64,000 nucleotides of DNA from Alphaproteobacteria bacterium (GCA_016722515.1 JADKJE010000009.1:1-64000), one strand, 5' to 3'. Counted from the first letter of the stretch, positions 25,953 to 35,494 are shown. The notes: generated by a model from the sequence alone, not told the origin. Made by a program: numbers and translations.

Positions 25953-27569
25953 TTAGATGATATGAATATCGCTACTTAGTAACGAACTAATACCAATGAG
26001 ACTGATACTATTACCAGCCCCTAAATCAACAAAAGCATTCCCACCACTATAAGAGGTATGCGCTAACACATCGTTAACTGAAGAATAAACAGATGCAACC
26101 ATATAAATGGCGTCTTGACCGGATTGAAAATCAGCAATCGTATCGGCACCGGATTGAGCATCAAAATAAAAACGATCCGCTCCAGTACCACCCGTTAACA
26201 AGTCATTGCCTGCATCTCCGTAAATTGTATCGTTTCCGGTACCGCCAATGATCGTGTCATTATCCTTTCCACCACGGAGAAAATCATCACCGTCTTCACC
26301 ATAAATAGAGTCTGTTGCGGCGTTTCCATTAATTGTATCATTGCCAGTTCCACCATAGATAATATCGTTTCCATCATCACCTGTTATGCTATCATTATCA
26401 TTATTGCCAAAAATATTGTCAGCTCCTTCATTGCCATTCAGGGTGTCATTGCCTTTACCACCTTCTAACTGGTCATTCCCCGTTCCACCCTGAAGCAAAT
26501 CATTGCCCGCATTCCCTTGCAGGCTATCATTCCCATCATAACCGTAAATGCTGTCATCCCCGCTTCCAGACGTAACCACATTATTTAGACTATTACCATT
26601 AATCGTATCACTACCCATACCGGTATTAGCATTTTCAATATTGGCGCCAAAAGCATTCCAAATGAAAAATTGATTAATGGTGCTGTAGTTAGATTCCCCT
26701 TCCCTTAAATCAATTGACACATTTCCGCTATACCAGCTGGAATCAATGGTGTCATTCCCTCCACCATCCCATATGGTCATGGAACCGCCACTGAGATTGG
26801 CGCCTTCAGAACCATAGCTATCGCTGCCACTATGATAACTGGTATTGACTCCATAAAGATGCTGAATAGCGGCAATATCATAAATCATCGGTGTCACAGG
26901 TAAATGCGAATAATTAGCCTGGTTTCCCTGGGTATACGACATAATGGTATTATTATAATTATCCATGTTCGTAGGCAAGGTAAACGTACCGGAAAATGGA
27001 TGCGATAAACCAAGGGCATGGCCAAGCTCGTGCAGAGACGTAAAATTTAAATAACTGCCCGATTGGCCGGTATCAATAATCACATCCGCACTATTATAGG
27101 TCTGACCACTGGTAAACGGAAGAGTAAGGCCTGCCCACCCCGGTAAATCGGCCTGACTGAAATGGATATCGGCATTAGCTCCCCCATTAGAATTATCAAG
27201 TTGAAAGGTCACATTGGCATAATGTGACCAAATGGATAAGGTCTGCGCCGCCAATGCCTGCAACGAACCAGACATAGTCGTTGCTCCATAGGTTGTAGCC
27301 GCATAATAACTTGGACCCGCAAAACTATACGTTATAACCGTACTTTGATTAACAGTACTGGTCCATGAATAGCCTAACATAAGGGATTTAACATAATTAG
27401 GTTGGTCAATCGTAAATATCGACTCAATTCCTAACGAGTGACTTGGCTGGTGAGCCTCCGTATTACCGATTGCTGTCTTGGTATTTGCCTGCCCTTGATA
27501 AAGCTGCTGATGAAGCGCCTGACAAGCAGGGCAGCCGCAACTAGAAATATATATAGTACCACCCACCAT
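25953..27569 (-). CDS. Serralysin-type RTX metalloprotease
   Basis: This is a secreted zinc protease of the M10B type. The 538-residue protein has HELGHALGLSHP (about 180-191), a Met-turn NTIMSYT (about 207) and MIYDIAAIQHLYG, all serralysin landmarks. Calcium-binding nonapeptides (GGTGNDQLEGGKGNDTL and about a dozen more, about 310-470) and the M10_C end (ADRFYFDAQSGADTIADF) follow. No Sec signal peptide is present, in keeping with type I secretion through the C-terminal signal. The N-terminus has an odd CGCPAC cysteine cluster. No type I secretion genes or inhibitor are adjacent. An AGGGG site precedes the ATG. Confidence 0.95.
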   Translation of the reverse strand: MVGGTIYISSCGCPACQALHQQLYQGQANTKTAIGNTEAHQPSHSLGIESIFTIDQPNYVKSLMLGYSWTSTVNQSTVITYSFAGPSYYAATTYGATTMSGSLQALAAQTLSIWSHYANVTFQLDNSNGGANADIHFSQADLPGWAGLTLPFTSGQTYNSADVIIDTGQSGSYLNFTSLHELGHALGLSHPFSGTFTLPTNMDNYNNTIMSYTQGNQANYSHLPVTPMIYDIAAIQHLYGVNTSYHSGSDSYGSEGANLSGGSMTIWDGGGNDTIDSSWYSGNVSIDLREGESNYSTINQFFIWNAFGANIENANTGMGSDTINGNSLNNVVTSGSGDDSIYGYDGNDSLQGNAGNDLLQGGTGNDQLEGGKGNDTLNGNEGADNIFGNNDNDSITGDDGNDIIYGGTGNDTINGNAATDSIYGEDGDDFLRGGKDNDTIIGGTGNDTIYGDAGNDLLTGGTGADRFYFDAQSGADTIADFQSGQDAIYMVASVYSSVNDVLAHTSYSGGNAFVDLGAGNSISLIGISSLLSSDIHII

Positions 27570-27838
27570 AATTACCCCTAATATTATATGAAGCTATACA
27601 TATAAATCTAAGGTAGATGGATAAAAAATTATTAAATAAACATCGCTATATTTTGAAAACAAACACAAAAAAATACACTTTTATTATACACAAGCCATTA
27701 AATTTATTTATATAAACTAATTTATTTATCAAAAATATTAATTACTTATAATATTTTTAATATATATTACATATATCATTGTTATAGCCTCATTTTAGTA
27801 GCACTTAAGGCTAATATCGTCTATAATCGCAGGGATAT
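27570..27838. other. AT-rich intergenic region between divergent genes
   Basis: Very AT-rich spacer between the protease (minus) and queE (plus). It has many TATA-like and T-run stretches that must hold both promoters. No single convincing -35/-10 pair stands out. Confidence 0.5.
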
Positions 27839-28561
27839 TTGAAGCAGCCCATCATTAATTTTCTTATAGACACAATACAGCCTATGCATGGTCAGAACCC
27901 AAAACGCCCTCCCCTTTTAGGTGATGGCCTCACATTAGATATCCAGGAGATATTTCCTACGCTTCAGGGTGAAGGTCCCTTTGCCGGACATCCGGCTGTT
28001 TTTATCCGCTTAGGCGGCTGCAACCTTTCCTGCGATTTTTGTGATACCGAATTTGAATCATTCCATCCCCAGCCACTGGATGACATCTTAGCTTCGGTAC
28101 AACAACTATCCTGTAACGACGCAAAGGAACGCATAAGGACTCTGGTGGTTATTACCGGAGGAGAACCCTTTAGGCAGCCGATTGAAGCATTATGCCAAGC
28201 CCTTATTGATGGTGGCTTTGAAGTTCAGGTGGAAACCAACGGCACCCTCTTTCGCGCCATTCACCGCCACGTTCATATTATCTGCTCTCCAAAGAATACA
28301 GGAAGCGGCTATCAGCCTATCCGTCCTGACTTGCTACGCAGACTTTCTGGCGTTAAATTTATTATTTCTGCCCATCATCCGCTCTATCAAGATGTCGCCG
28401 ATATCGGCCAATATGAATGGGCGATTCCCACCTACGTACAGCCGATGGATGAAGGTAACCCCCAAAAAAACAAAGCAAATCTTGACCACGCCAAACATCT
28501 GGCGCTTACTCAAGGCTACCGCCTATCGCTGCAAATTCATAAAATTATTGGGATCGCCTAA
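27839..28561 (+). CDS. queE: 7-carboxy-7-deazaguanine synthase
   Basis: QueE is a radical SAM enzyme that makes 7-carboxy-7-deazaguanine in the queuosine/preQ0 pathway. The cluster motif is CNLSCDFC (CX3CX2C, about 61-68), preceded by FPTLQGEGPFAGHPAVFIRLGG; VVITGGEPFRQP and VQVETNGT follow. TTG start at 27839 after AGGG. It shares one base with the queC start (TAATG), indicating coupled translation. Confidence 0.95.
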   Translation: MKQPIINFLIDTIQPMHGQNPKRPPLLGDGLTLDIQEIFPTLQGEGPFAGHPAVFIRLGGCNLSCDFCDTEFESFHPQPLDDILASVQQLSCNDAKERIRTLVVITGGEPFRQPIEALCQALIDGGFEVQVETNGTLFRAIHRHVHIICSPKNTGSGYQPIRPDLLRRLSGVKFIISAHHPLYQDVADIGQYEWAIPTYVQPMDEGNPQKNKANLDHAKHLALTQGYRLSLQIHKIIGIA

Positions 28562-29307
28562 TGTCACATACAGCGGTTACTGTTACTCCCTCTACCCGTA
28601 CTAAAGCTATCGTCCTTGTAAGCGGCGGGCTGGATTCAGCTACCACGTTGGCCATTGCCAACCATCAAGGCTATGACCTCTATGCCCTCAGTTTTCAATA
28701 TGGGCAACGCCATGCGGTAGAACTTGAATTTGCCGGTAAAGTGATTAAAGCGCAGGCCGGTGTCATTGAGCACCGCATTGCCACCATTGACTTAGGTTTA
28801 TTTGGTGGTTCCGCATTAACCGATCTGGATATTCATGTTCCCAAAAATCAGGAAATTGGAACCATTGGCCATATTCCTATAACGTATGTCCCTGCCCGTA
28901 ATACCGTATTTCTTTCCTACGCATTGGCATATGCCGAAGTCATTGGTGCCCATGATATTTTTATCGGCGTCAATGCCGTTGATTATAGCGGTTATCCCGA
29001 TTGTCGTCCCGCCTTTATCGAAGCATTTCAAACCCTTGCTAATCTGGCAACCAAAGCTGGTGTCGAGCAATCTAATTTCCATATTCATGCTCCACTCATT
29101 CAGAAGACAAAATCCGAAATCATCCAGCTTGGATTACAGCTGGGGGTCAATTATGCCAACACATTAAGCTGCTATGATCCACTTCCTGATGGCATCGCAT
29201 GCGGCACCTGCGATAGCTGCACATTACGCTTACAGGGATTTAATGACGCAGGCATATCCGATCCAGCACTTTACCATCACCATCACCATCATCATCATTT
29301 AACATGA
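28561..29307 (+). CDS. queC: 7-cyano-7-deazaguanine synthase with C-terminal octa-His
   Basis: QueC converts 7-carboxy-7-deazaguanine to preQ0 with ATP. The P-loop VLVSGGLDSATT and the zinc cluster CYDPLPDGIACGTCDSC are visible; ITYVPARNTVFLS and DYSGYPDCRP are family motifs. The last residues after ALY are eight histidines then LT, encoded by mixed CAT and CAC codons. QueC normally ends soon after the zinc site. It overlaps queE by one base. Confidence 0.96.
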   Translation: MSHTAVTVTPSTRTKAIVLVSGGLDSATTLAIANHQGYDLYALSFQYGQRHAVELEFAGKVIKAQAGVIEHRIATIDLGLFGGSALTDLDIHVPKNQEIGTIGHIPITYVPARNTVFLSYALAYAEVIGAHDIFIGVNAVDYSGYPDCRPAFIEAFQTLANLATKAGVEQSNFHIHAPLIQKTKSEIIQLGLQLGVNYANTLSCYDPLPDGIACGTCDSCTLRLQGFNDAGISDPALYHHHHHHHHLT

Positions 29308-29314
29308 GGCCATT

Positions 29315-29875
29315 ATGACGACGCATCCAGTGTTTAATTCATTCCCCATTATTCACGTTAACGATGAGATTATTCTGCGCGAAATCAATGAAGCAGATGC
29401 CGCTGGTTTTTATTTTTATATCACAGATCCCGAAGTAAACCGCTTTATCTCCGATGAAGATATTCCAACATCCATCGATGGAGCTGTCCATGAGCTACGT
29501 TACTGGTCTAGTTTGTTTACCCATCAGCGCAGTATCTACTGGGCTATCGTTGACAAGCAAACCAATACCATTATCGGCACTTGCGGTTTCAATAACTGGA
29601 GCCAGCTGCACAAGCGCGGTGAAATTAGCTACGATCTAGCCCGCAATTACTGGAATAAAGGTATTATGACCAAAGTCCTGAAGGAAATGATCAAATTCAG
29701 TATTGCCCAAATGGGGATCGAACGTGTCCAAGCTACGGTTACCCTGCAAAACAAAGCATCAACGCGTGTTCTTGAAAAATTAGGATTTAAGCGTGAAGGC
29801 CTACTTAAACATTATGCCTATCTCCACGGCAAGGGGAAAGATTTCTACATGTATGCCTACGTCAAAGAATCCTAG
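29315..29875 (+). CDS. RimJ/RimL-type GNAT acetyltransferase
   Basis: The 186-residue protein has the ribosomal-protein/alanine acetyltransferase pattern. I-L-R-E-I-N-E-A-D-A is near the start, GTCGFNNW follows, then ISYDLARNYWNKGIMTKVLKEMI (acetyl-CoA site) and NKASTRVLEKLGFKREGLLKHY. It may acetylate protein N-termini or small amines; the substrate is unknown. It sits between queC and queF with 7-8 bp gaps, an unusual insertion in a queuosine operon. Confidence 0.92.
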   Translation: MTTHPVFNSFPIIHVNDEIILREINEADAAGFYFYITDPEVNRFISDEDIPTSIDGAVHELRYWSSLFTHQRSIYWAIVDKQTNTIIGTCGFNNWSQLHKRGEISYDLARNYWNKGIMTKVLKEMIKFSIAQMGIERVQATVTLQNKASTRVLEKLGFKREGLLKHYAYLHGKGKDFYMYAYVKES

Positions 29876-29882
29876 AAGGAAT

Positions 29883-30356
29883 ATGATCATGGAAACTACG
29901 CTTTATTCCCATTTATCTCAGCTCGGTCAACAATCAACACTGCCGCAATCACCAGAAGAAGCCATTCTTGAAAAAGTACCGAATCCTCACCCGGACACCC
30001 CCTACGTCGTCCGTTTTACCTGCCCGGAATTCACTTCGATGTGCCCTATTACCGGCCAACCTGATTTTGCCCATATTGTCATTGATTATATTCCTAACCA
30101 ATGGCTTGTTGAAAGCAAGTCACTCAAATTATTAATGGGTTCCTTCCGTAATCATGGCGCCTTCCATGAGGCCTGCACAGTGATGATTGCCAAACGACTT
30201 ATTAACGAACTTTCTCCCTCATGGCTCCGCATTGGTGGTTATTGGTATCCACGCGGAGGTATCCCTATTGATATTTTCTATCAAACCGATACCCCGCCAG
30301 CCAGCGTTTGGATCCCCGATCAAGGTGTTGCTGCATATGGCGGCCGAGGCAGATAA
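29883..30356 (+). CDS. queF: NADPH-dependent preQ0 reductase (YkvM type)
   Basis: QueF reduces the nitrile of preQ0 to preQ1. This 157-residue form is the short, unimodular type. It has the catalytic Cys region FTCPEFTSMCPITGQPDFAH, the NADPH motif SKSLKLLMGSFRNHGAFHE and the end WYPRGGIPIDIFYQT. I use ATG 29883 with an AGAAGGA site; a longer frame from 29793 overlaps the acetyltransferase and has no family match. With queE and queC, only queD of the preQ1 pathway is missing from this cluster. Confidence 0.95.
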   Translation: MIMETTLYSHLSQLGQQSTLPQSPEEAILEKVPNPHPDTPYVVRFTCPEFTSMCPITGQPDFAHIVIDYIPNQWLVESKSLKLLMGSFRNHGAFHEACTVMIAKRLINELSPSWLRIGGYWYPRGGIPIDIFYQTDTPPASVWIPDQGVAAYGGRGR

Positions 30357-30500
30357 CCACCTAACATATTGAATGAAGATAAAGATCAGTAGCCATTTTC
30401 ACGATTTGACCATCCCGTTGATATAGAGCTGTTTGATATTTTCATATTTTATTTGGTTTTACGATATTCTATGCAACATCCTTTTGATTATCTGTTTTGA

Positions 30501-30542
30501 CAACAAACATCATAAGGTGTTGCACTTCACTTTAGAACAGGC
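30501..30542 (-). mobile_element. IS30-type terminal sequence, solo remnant
   Basis: This 42-bp stretch, read on the minus strand, matches 39501-39542 with one mismatch. The other copy leads into an IS30-like transposase start. Sequence further to the left (about 30450-30500) keeps weak similarity. TGCACTTCA within the end is typical of IS30-family ends. No transposase remains here. Confidence 0.6.
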
Positions 30543-30615
30543 CCGGGCGTTATACTTCATTTAGCCCCCCCTACTGGCACCACAACAATCCTATTCGCAG
30601 AATAGCTATTGCCCC

Positions 30616-30644
30616 TCGACAAATAAGACGATATCGACTATACT
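30616..30644 (+). promoter_or_regulatory. Sigma70-like promoter of apaG-yfgM-bamB-der
   Basis: TCGACA, 17 bp spacer, TATACT (30639-30644). The apaG start at 30686 lies about 35 bp below the expected transcription start. Confidence 0.65.
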
Positions 30645-30685
30645 GCGTGCTCTTTAGAAGATTCAATTTTTCCCCTCAGGAAGCT

Positions 30686-31093
30686 ATGAACCGAGAGTTT
30701 ATTTTCAGCCAAGTCTCCAATGATATCAAAGTAACCGTGATTCCACGTTATCTGGAGAGTGAGTCCAGCCCGCCTGATGATTATTTTGCGTGGGCTTATA
30801 CAGTCAAAATCGAAAATAACCGCGAACAACCCATTCAACTCCTTAATCGCCATTGGCGTGTATATGATGCAAATGGTTCCATCCAGGAAGTATTTGGTAC
30901 GGGTGTTATAGGCCAGCAACCTGTGATTGAGCCTAATGCCGCTTTCGAATATACCAGTTGCACTCAGCTAACCACCGGTTTTGGTATCATGGTTGGGGAT
31001 TATGAGATGATCGACAGCAACGATAATCAAACCATCGATGTGCAAATACCTCCTTTTTCACTCGATTCGCCTTTTAACAATTTGGCTCACTAA
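30686..31093 (+). CDS. apaG: ApaG (DUF525) protein
   Basis: ApaG is a small beta-sandwich protein of uncertain role. The family pattern is clear: IKVTVIPRYLESESSP, YFAWAYTVKIENN, VQLLNRHWRVYDANG-like text, and QPVIEPNAAFEYTSCTQL. I choose ATG 30686, after AGGAAG; the frame is open from 30647 but those residues precede the conserved start. Length 135 is normal. Confidence 0.93.
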   Translation: MNREFIFSQVSNDIKVTVIPRYLESESSPPDDYFAWAYTVKIENNREQPIQLLNRHWRVYDANGSIQEVFGTGVIGQQPVIEPNAAFEYTSCTQLTTGFGIMVGDYEMIDSNDNQTIDVQIPPFSLDSPFNNLAH

Positions 31094-31123
31094 ACGTATT
31101 ATACATTACCGGGATGCAATTTT

Positions 31124-31858
31124 ATGGCAGATATACTTGATGAAATTCAGGATGACCTTCGATTTGAACGATTCTTAAAAATCTGGAGACATGGTTCGCG
31201 TTTTTATCTGTTGTTAGCACTTCTAGCGATTGTCGTTACATCGGTTTATTCCGGGTATAATTATTACCTCGATAACAAGCACCAGCAAGAAGGTGACCGA
31301 CTTTATAAAGCACTTCAACAAGCAAACGATCCAGCAAACAATCCCCCCAACATTGCAAAGATATTCCATACCCTTGCCGCACAACCAACGAATACCAAAG
31401 TGCTTGCGCAGTTTAAAGAGGCTGAGCTACTTGCCTCTCATGGGAAAGGAAAGGAAGCTATTGCGGTTTATAAGTCTGTGTCCGATCATTCGTCCAATTC
31501 AGTTGCTTTGCGCGATTTAGCCGATTTATCAGCCGTTTATGTAGGATTAGACCAGCATCTGCTTTCGGAAGACGATGCACAAAAAACACTTACAAAGCTT
31601 GCCCGTCAGGATGGGCCATTTCGCTTCTCTGCAAACGAGGCTTTGCTTAATATTGCAATTCTCCATCACGACGAGAAACACCAGCGCGCCCTTATCAGCA
31701 CCTTGCTGAATGATCCATTCACGCCCTCAACGATCCGTCAACGGATGGAAGAACTTGCCAATGCGCTATTTCCAGGACAAATTGCTTCTTTAAATGCAGC
31801 GCCTCAACCGCAGAAAAAAATATCTGGATCAACTAAACCCCGTTCTTTACATGAATAA
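31124..31858 (+). CDS. YfgM-like TPR inner-membrane protein
   Basis: The 244-residue protein has a single membrane segment (FYLLLALLAIVVTSVYSGYNYY, about 29-50) and a periplasmic TPR_21-type helical domain (IFHTLAAQPTNTKVLAQFKEAELLAS; KGKEAIAVYKSV). In gammaproteobacteria YfgM is a SecYEG accessory protein and is likewise encoded just before bamB and der. That order is kept here, which is the main reason for the name. It overlaps bamB by 8 bp. Confidence 0.85.
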   Translation: MADILDEIQDDLRFERFLKIWRHGSRFYLLLALLAIVVTSVYSGYNYYLDNKHQQEGDRLYKALQQANDPANNPPNIAKIFHTLAAQPTNTKVLAQFKEAELLASHGKGKEAIAVYKSVSDHSSNSVALRDLADLSAVYVGLDQHLLSEDDAQKTLTKLARQDGPFRFSANEALLNIAILHHDEKHQRALISTLLNDPFTPSTIRQRMEELANALFPGQIASLNAAPQPQKKISGSTKPRSLHE

Positions 31859-33194
31859 ACGCACTATTCTTGCTTCTCTTATCATCATCCTTTTGGTTCC
31901 TGCATGTTCTGCATTACCCGACTGGTTTGGCGGTAATGATAAGAAAAAATTGCCAGGTGAGCGCCACTCTGTTCTTAGCGAAGAACGTGCGATCCAACAG
32001 GATGCTGGTGCCAATGATCTGGAGATTACACTACCTGCGCCGACATCCCTTGCTGAGTGGCCGATCATTTCGCTTGATGGAGAAAAACAAGGTGATGTAG
32101 AAGGGTTTGACCGTTATAAACTGAGAACCAAAACGTCAATAGGCCATTCTCCTTCTCGGGGATATCCTTTACAAACAACACCGATTATTGCCGATGGAAA
32201 GATTTTTTCGCTGAGTAGCGGCGGCTTTGTCAGCGCCCATGCCCTTGACCATCCGGAAAAGGAGTTATGGTCTAAGTATTTTTTACCGAATAAAGAACAT
32301 GGCATTTATAGCGGCGGCGGCGTTACTTTCAATAAAGGCCAGTTATTTTTAACCACTGGAACCGGTGAAATTTTTGCACTTGATGCCCTTGATGGAAAAA
32401 TACTCTGGCAGAAATCGGTATTGTCGCCTTTCCGCGCAGCTCCAACGGTTAATGATAAATATGTTTTTGTTGTATCCTCCGATAATAAATCGTTTGCCCT
32501 TCAACGCAGCACAGGCAGTATTGTGTGGTCGCACAGTGGCTTAGAAGAATTACTCGGTGTTTCTGGTTCTGCTTCGATTGTGCTAGATGAAGATCGTGAA
32601 CTGGCTTTTGTTCCTTATTCTTCGGGTGAAATATTTGCTTTACGTTTATCCAATGGAGTTGAAGTCTGGTCAGATACCGTTACAGGTACCAGTTCGCAAT
32701 TAACCAAGGTGCAGCAAGTTGTTGATATTCCAGTATCGCCGATTGTCAAAGATAATTTCTTGTTCACCATCAGCCATGGTGGATTAATAACAGCGCATGA
32801 TACGTCTTCTGGAGCACGCATCTGGGAAAAAGAATTATCCAGCAATCAAATGGCTTGGGTTGCTAATGATTTTATCTATGTTATCGATATGAATAATAAC
32901 CTGATGGCCATTCATACCGGCACAGGTTTTATCAAATGGGTTAAACCCCTCCCTAAATACGCAAACCCTAAAAAACAAAAAGACCTTATTTACTGGTCCA
33001 ATCCATTACTAATTAACCATCAGCTGGTGCTTATCAGCTCACAAGGGAAAATAATGTACCTGACACCTAAAGATGGCACCATCGTTGATGTCGATAATGT
33101 TCCTTCTGGTATACAAGGATCAGCTATTGTTGTTAACAAACAAATATACTACATTACTAACTCTGCTCAATTAATCGTTCTTGGCAGCAAATAA
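31851..33194 (+). CDS. bamB: Outer-membrane assembly lipoprotein BamB
   Basis: BamB is a beta-propeller lipoprotein of the BAM complex. From ATG 31851 there is a lipoprotein signal with lipobox VPAC (about residue 18). Blades of the PQQ-like propeller follow: IFALDALDGKILWQKSV, FALQRSTGSIVWSHSG, IFALRLSNGVEVWS and AHDTSSGARIWEKEL. The frame is open from 31794, but that would bury the signal peptide. Coupled to yfgM by overlap; der follows at 28 bp. Confidence 0.94.
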   Translation: MNKRTILASLIIILLVPACSALPDWFGGNDKKKLPGERHSVLSEERAIQQDAGANDLEITLPAPTSLAEWPIISLDGEKQGDVEGFDRYKLRTKTSIGHSPSRGYPLQTTPIIADGKIFSLSSGGFVSAHALDHPEKELWSKYFLPNKEHGIYSGGGVTFNKGQLFLTTGTGEIFALDALDGKILWQKSVLSPFRAAPTVNDKYVFVVSSDNKSFALQRSTGSIVWSHSGLEELLGVSGSASIVLDEDRELAFVPYSSGEIFALRLSNGVEVWSDTVTGTSSQLTKVQQVVDIPVSPIVKDNFLFTISHGGLITAHDTSSGARIWEKELSSNQMAWVANDFIYVIDMNNNLMAIHTGTGFIKWVKPLPKYANPKKQKDLIYWSNPLLINHQLVLISSQGKIMYLTPKDGTIVDVDNVPSGIQGSAIVVNKQIYYITNSAQLIVLGSK

Positions 33195-33221
33195 CCGTTC
33201 AATTCATTCCATTTATTATTT

Positions 33222-34655
33222 ATGACGCGCTTTAAAGTAGCTATTATAGGCCGCCCCAATGTGGGCAAATCAACCCTGTTTAACCGGCTGACGGGTAAGC
33301 AATCAGCCATTGTTGCCGACACTCCAGGAGTAACGCGAGACCGACGCGAAGGGCTTGCCGTTTATGGCCCTTACGAATTTACGGTTATTGATACCGCGGG
33401 CCTTGAAGAAGCACCACCACAAACACTTGAAGGCCGCATGCTCAATCAAACCGAACGTGCAATTGATCAGGCCGACCTTGCACTGTTAGTTGTTGATGGA
33501 AAAGCCGGTGTTACAGCCGAAGATCGATATTTTGCCTCCTGGCTGCGCCGTAAAGACACCCCAACCATCCTACTTGTGAATAAATGCGAGAGCGAAAAAG
33601 TAGCGCGGGAAGCCACTGAAGCTTATTCATTAGGCTTTGAAAAAGTGGTCTTCCTTTCTGCCGCACATGGTGCTGGCGTCATGGATCTTTGGGAAGAATT
33701 ATTGCCTTATATTCATCAAGAAGAGCCGGAAGAAGAGGACGAATTTGAGGACCACGATGTAAACCAAACAGAGCTATCCGATGCTGACCCATTGGATGAA
33801 GAAGCGGATCTATCGAAGAACATCGTTCCTGATACCAACCCATTTATTCAAGTTGCCATCGTTGGCCGTCCAAACGCAGGAAAATCAACGCTTGTTAATC
33901 AATTACTTGGTGAAGAACGGATGTTGACTGGCCCCGAAGCTGGTATTACCCGCGATGCTATTTCAACCGAATGGGAATTTGAAGGGGCGCGTATCAAACT
34001 TTTTGATACAGCCGGTATGCGTAAAAAAGCCAAAATCACCAATGATCTTGAGTTTTTTGCGGTTGGTGATTCTTTAGAAGCGATTCGTTTTGCTCATGTT
34101 GTCATTTTGCTCATCGATGCCATGACTCCCATGGAGCATCAGGATTTAACTATTGCCGACAGAATTATCCAGGAAGGACGTGCTTTGGTCATTGCTGCCA
34201 ATAAATGGGACTTAGTAGACCACCCCGCTTTGTGGTTGCCTGCCATTAAGGATAAAATTGAATTATCCTTATCTTCTGTCCGAGGTGTGCCTATCATCCC
34301 GATCAGTGCCCTTGAAGGGAATAATACCAATAAACTGATGAAATCGGTACTGCGTACTTATAAATTATGGAACAGTGTTATTACCACCAATCAACTTAAT
34401 CAATGGCTGATAAAGGCACAAGAACAAAATCCACCACCTCTTGGTAACAACAAACGCCCCATCCGCCTGAAGTTCATGACCCAAACCAAAACAAGGCCAC
34501 CCACCTTTATTATTAACGGGAATAAGCCAGAAGAGCTCCCTAAAAGCTATAGCCGTTATTTAATCCAGAATTTGCGGGATTATTTTAACCTACCTGGTGT
34601 GCCGCTTAGGGTATTCTTTCGTAAATCAAAGAATCCTTACGATAAGAAGAAATAA
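33222..34655 (+). CDS. der: Double-GTPase ribosome assembly factor Der
   Basis: Der (EngA) has two tandem GTPase domains and acts in 50S assembly. G1 motifs are GRPNVGKSTLFNRLTG (about 10) and GRPNAGKSTLVNQLLG (about 216). The DTPGVTRD and DTAGMRKKA motifs follow, and the KH-like end KSYSRYLIQNLRDYFNLPGVPLRVFFR is intact. The acidic linker (about 170-205, EEPEEEDEFEDHD) is longer than in many homologues. Length 477 is normal. Confidence 0.98.
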   Translation: MTRFKVAIIGRPNVGKSTLFNRLTGKQSAIVADTPGVTRDRREGLAVYGPYEFTVIDTAGLEEAPPQTLEGRMLNQTERAIDQADLALLVVDGKAGVTAEDRYFASWLRRKDTPTILLVNKCESEKVAREATEAYSLGFEKVVFLSAAHGAGVMDLWEELLPYIHQEEPEEEDEFEDHDVNQTELSDADPLDEEADLSKNIVPDTNPFIQVAIVGRPNAGKSTLVNQLLGEERMLTGPEAGITRDAISTEWEFEGARIKLFDTAGMRKKAKITNDLEFFAVGDSLEAIRFAHVVILLIDAMTPMEHQDLTIADRIIQEGRALVIAANKWDLVDHPALWLPAIKDKIELSLSSVRGVPIIPISALEGNNTNKLMKSVLRTYKLWNSVITTNQLNQWLIKAQEQNPPPLGNNKRPIRLKFMTQTKTRPPTFIINGNKPEELPKSYSRYLIQNLRDYFNLPGVPLRVFFRKSKNPYDKKK

Positions 34656-34912
34656 ATTATTTCCCCGGTTAAACGCTTCATATAAGGAATTACGCAAATT
34701 GTGAGATTCCTTGTTGCCAATCCATCAAGACTCTGCTTATAGTAGGCAATAACTATTTTTGGTTCTACATCCTATTTGTGCTGGCTTAATCCAAATATTA
34801 GTAAAAAATTTAATGTATTAATATTACAAGTTAACCATATTTAAATAAATTTAGATTATAAATAGTTATAAAGACACCAATTGGTTCTTGTTTATTATGG
34901 AATGGAAATGCT

Positions 34913-35494
34913 ATGATTAAATTCAGGAAAAAAGCGTTCGACGAAGTTAAGAAAATTGTTCAAGCCGTTTTTCAAAAAGCGCGCGTCAATACGGGCCCAC
35001 ATGACAGTCAAATTACATTAGTTTTCAATGACTTGTTATACGCCAAAGATGCGATGGAAATGCTCTATACCGATTTCCTTGTCACCGATAAAGACGGCAA
35101 TAAAAAAGAATATCAAGAACATGATGGCCAATACACCATCACACTTGATGAAGATGATTTATTGCTTCTCATTGGCGATCCCATGGTCGCTGAAGAAATT
35201 CAATTTGAGCTTAGGGACAAAAACCGTCCCCGTACCATTGTGCCTGCACGCACAGGTACGGATATTAATTTAGTGTTCGATGAAAAAATGATCGCCGAAA
35301 ATGCCGATAAAGAACTCTATCAAAAAGGCATTCACGCCCGCATGGATCTGCAAAGCCCTAAAATTATCCGCCTCGATGAGTTAACCGACTTCTATATTAT
35401 TCGACTTAATGAAAAAGAAGTCACCAAACTCACACACAATCCAGACACATTTAAAGAATTTATGCGTATGGATTTATGGAAAGCGGGTAACTAG
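34913..35494 (+). CDS. Hypothetical protein
   Basis: I do not recognise this 193-residue protein. It has no signal peptide or membrane segment. The text alternates short strands and acidic helices (LDEDDLLLLIGDPMVAEEIQFEL; LYQKGIHARMDLQSP), and the start MIKFRKKAFDEVKKIVQAVF is basic. It is preceded by about 250 bp of AT-rich DNA after der and runs tail-to-tail with proC. Confidence 0.7.
   Translation: MIKFRKKAFDEVKKIVQAVFQKARVNTGPHDSQITLVFNDLLYAKDAMEMLYTDFLVTDKDGNKKEYQEHDGQYTITLDEDDLLLLIGDPMVAEEIQFELRDKNRPRTIVPARTGTDINLVFDEKMIAENADKELYQKGIHARMDLQSPKIIRLDELTDFYIIRLNEKEVTKLTHNPDTFKEFMRMDLWKAGN

Noticed and set aside
26195..26380. Minus-strand frame inside the serralysin
   Set aside because: Other-frame reading of the calcium-binding repeats.
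29793..29882. Longer start for queF
   Set aside because: The extra 30 codons overlap the acetyltransferase in another frame and match nothing in the family; ATG 29883 has an RBS.
34690..34722. Possible terminator after der (AAGGAAT ... ATTCCTT)
   Set aside because: The loop is long, the stem is AT-rich and there is no T-run.
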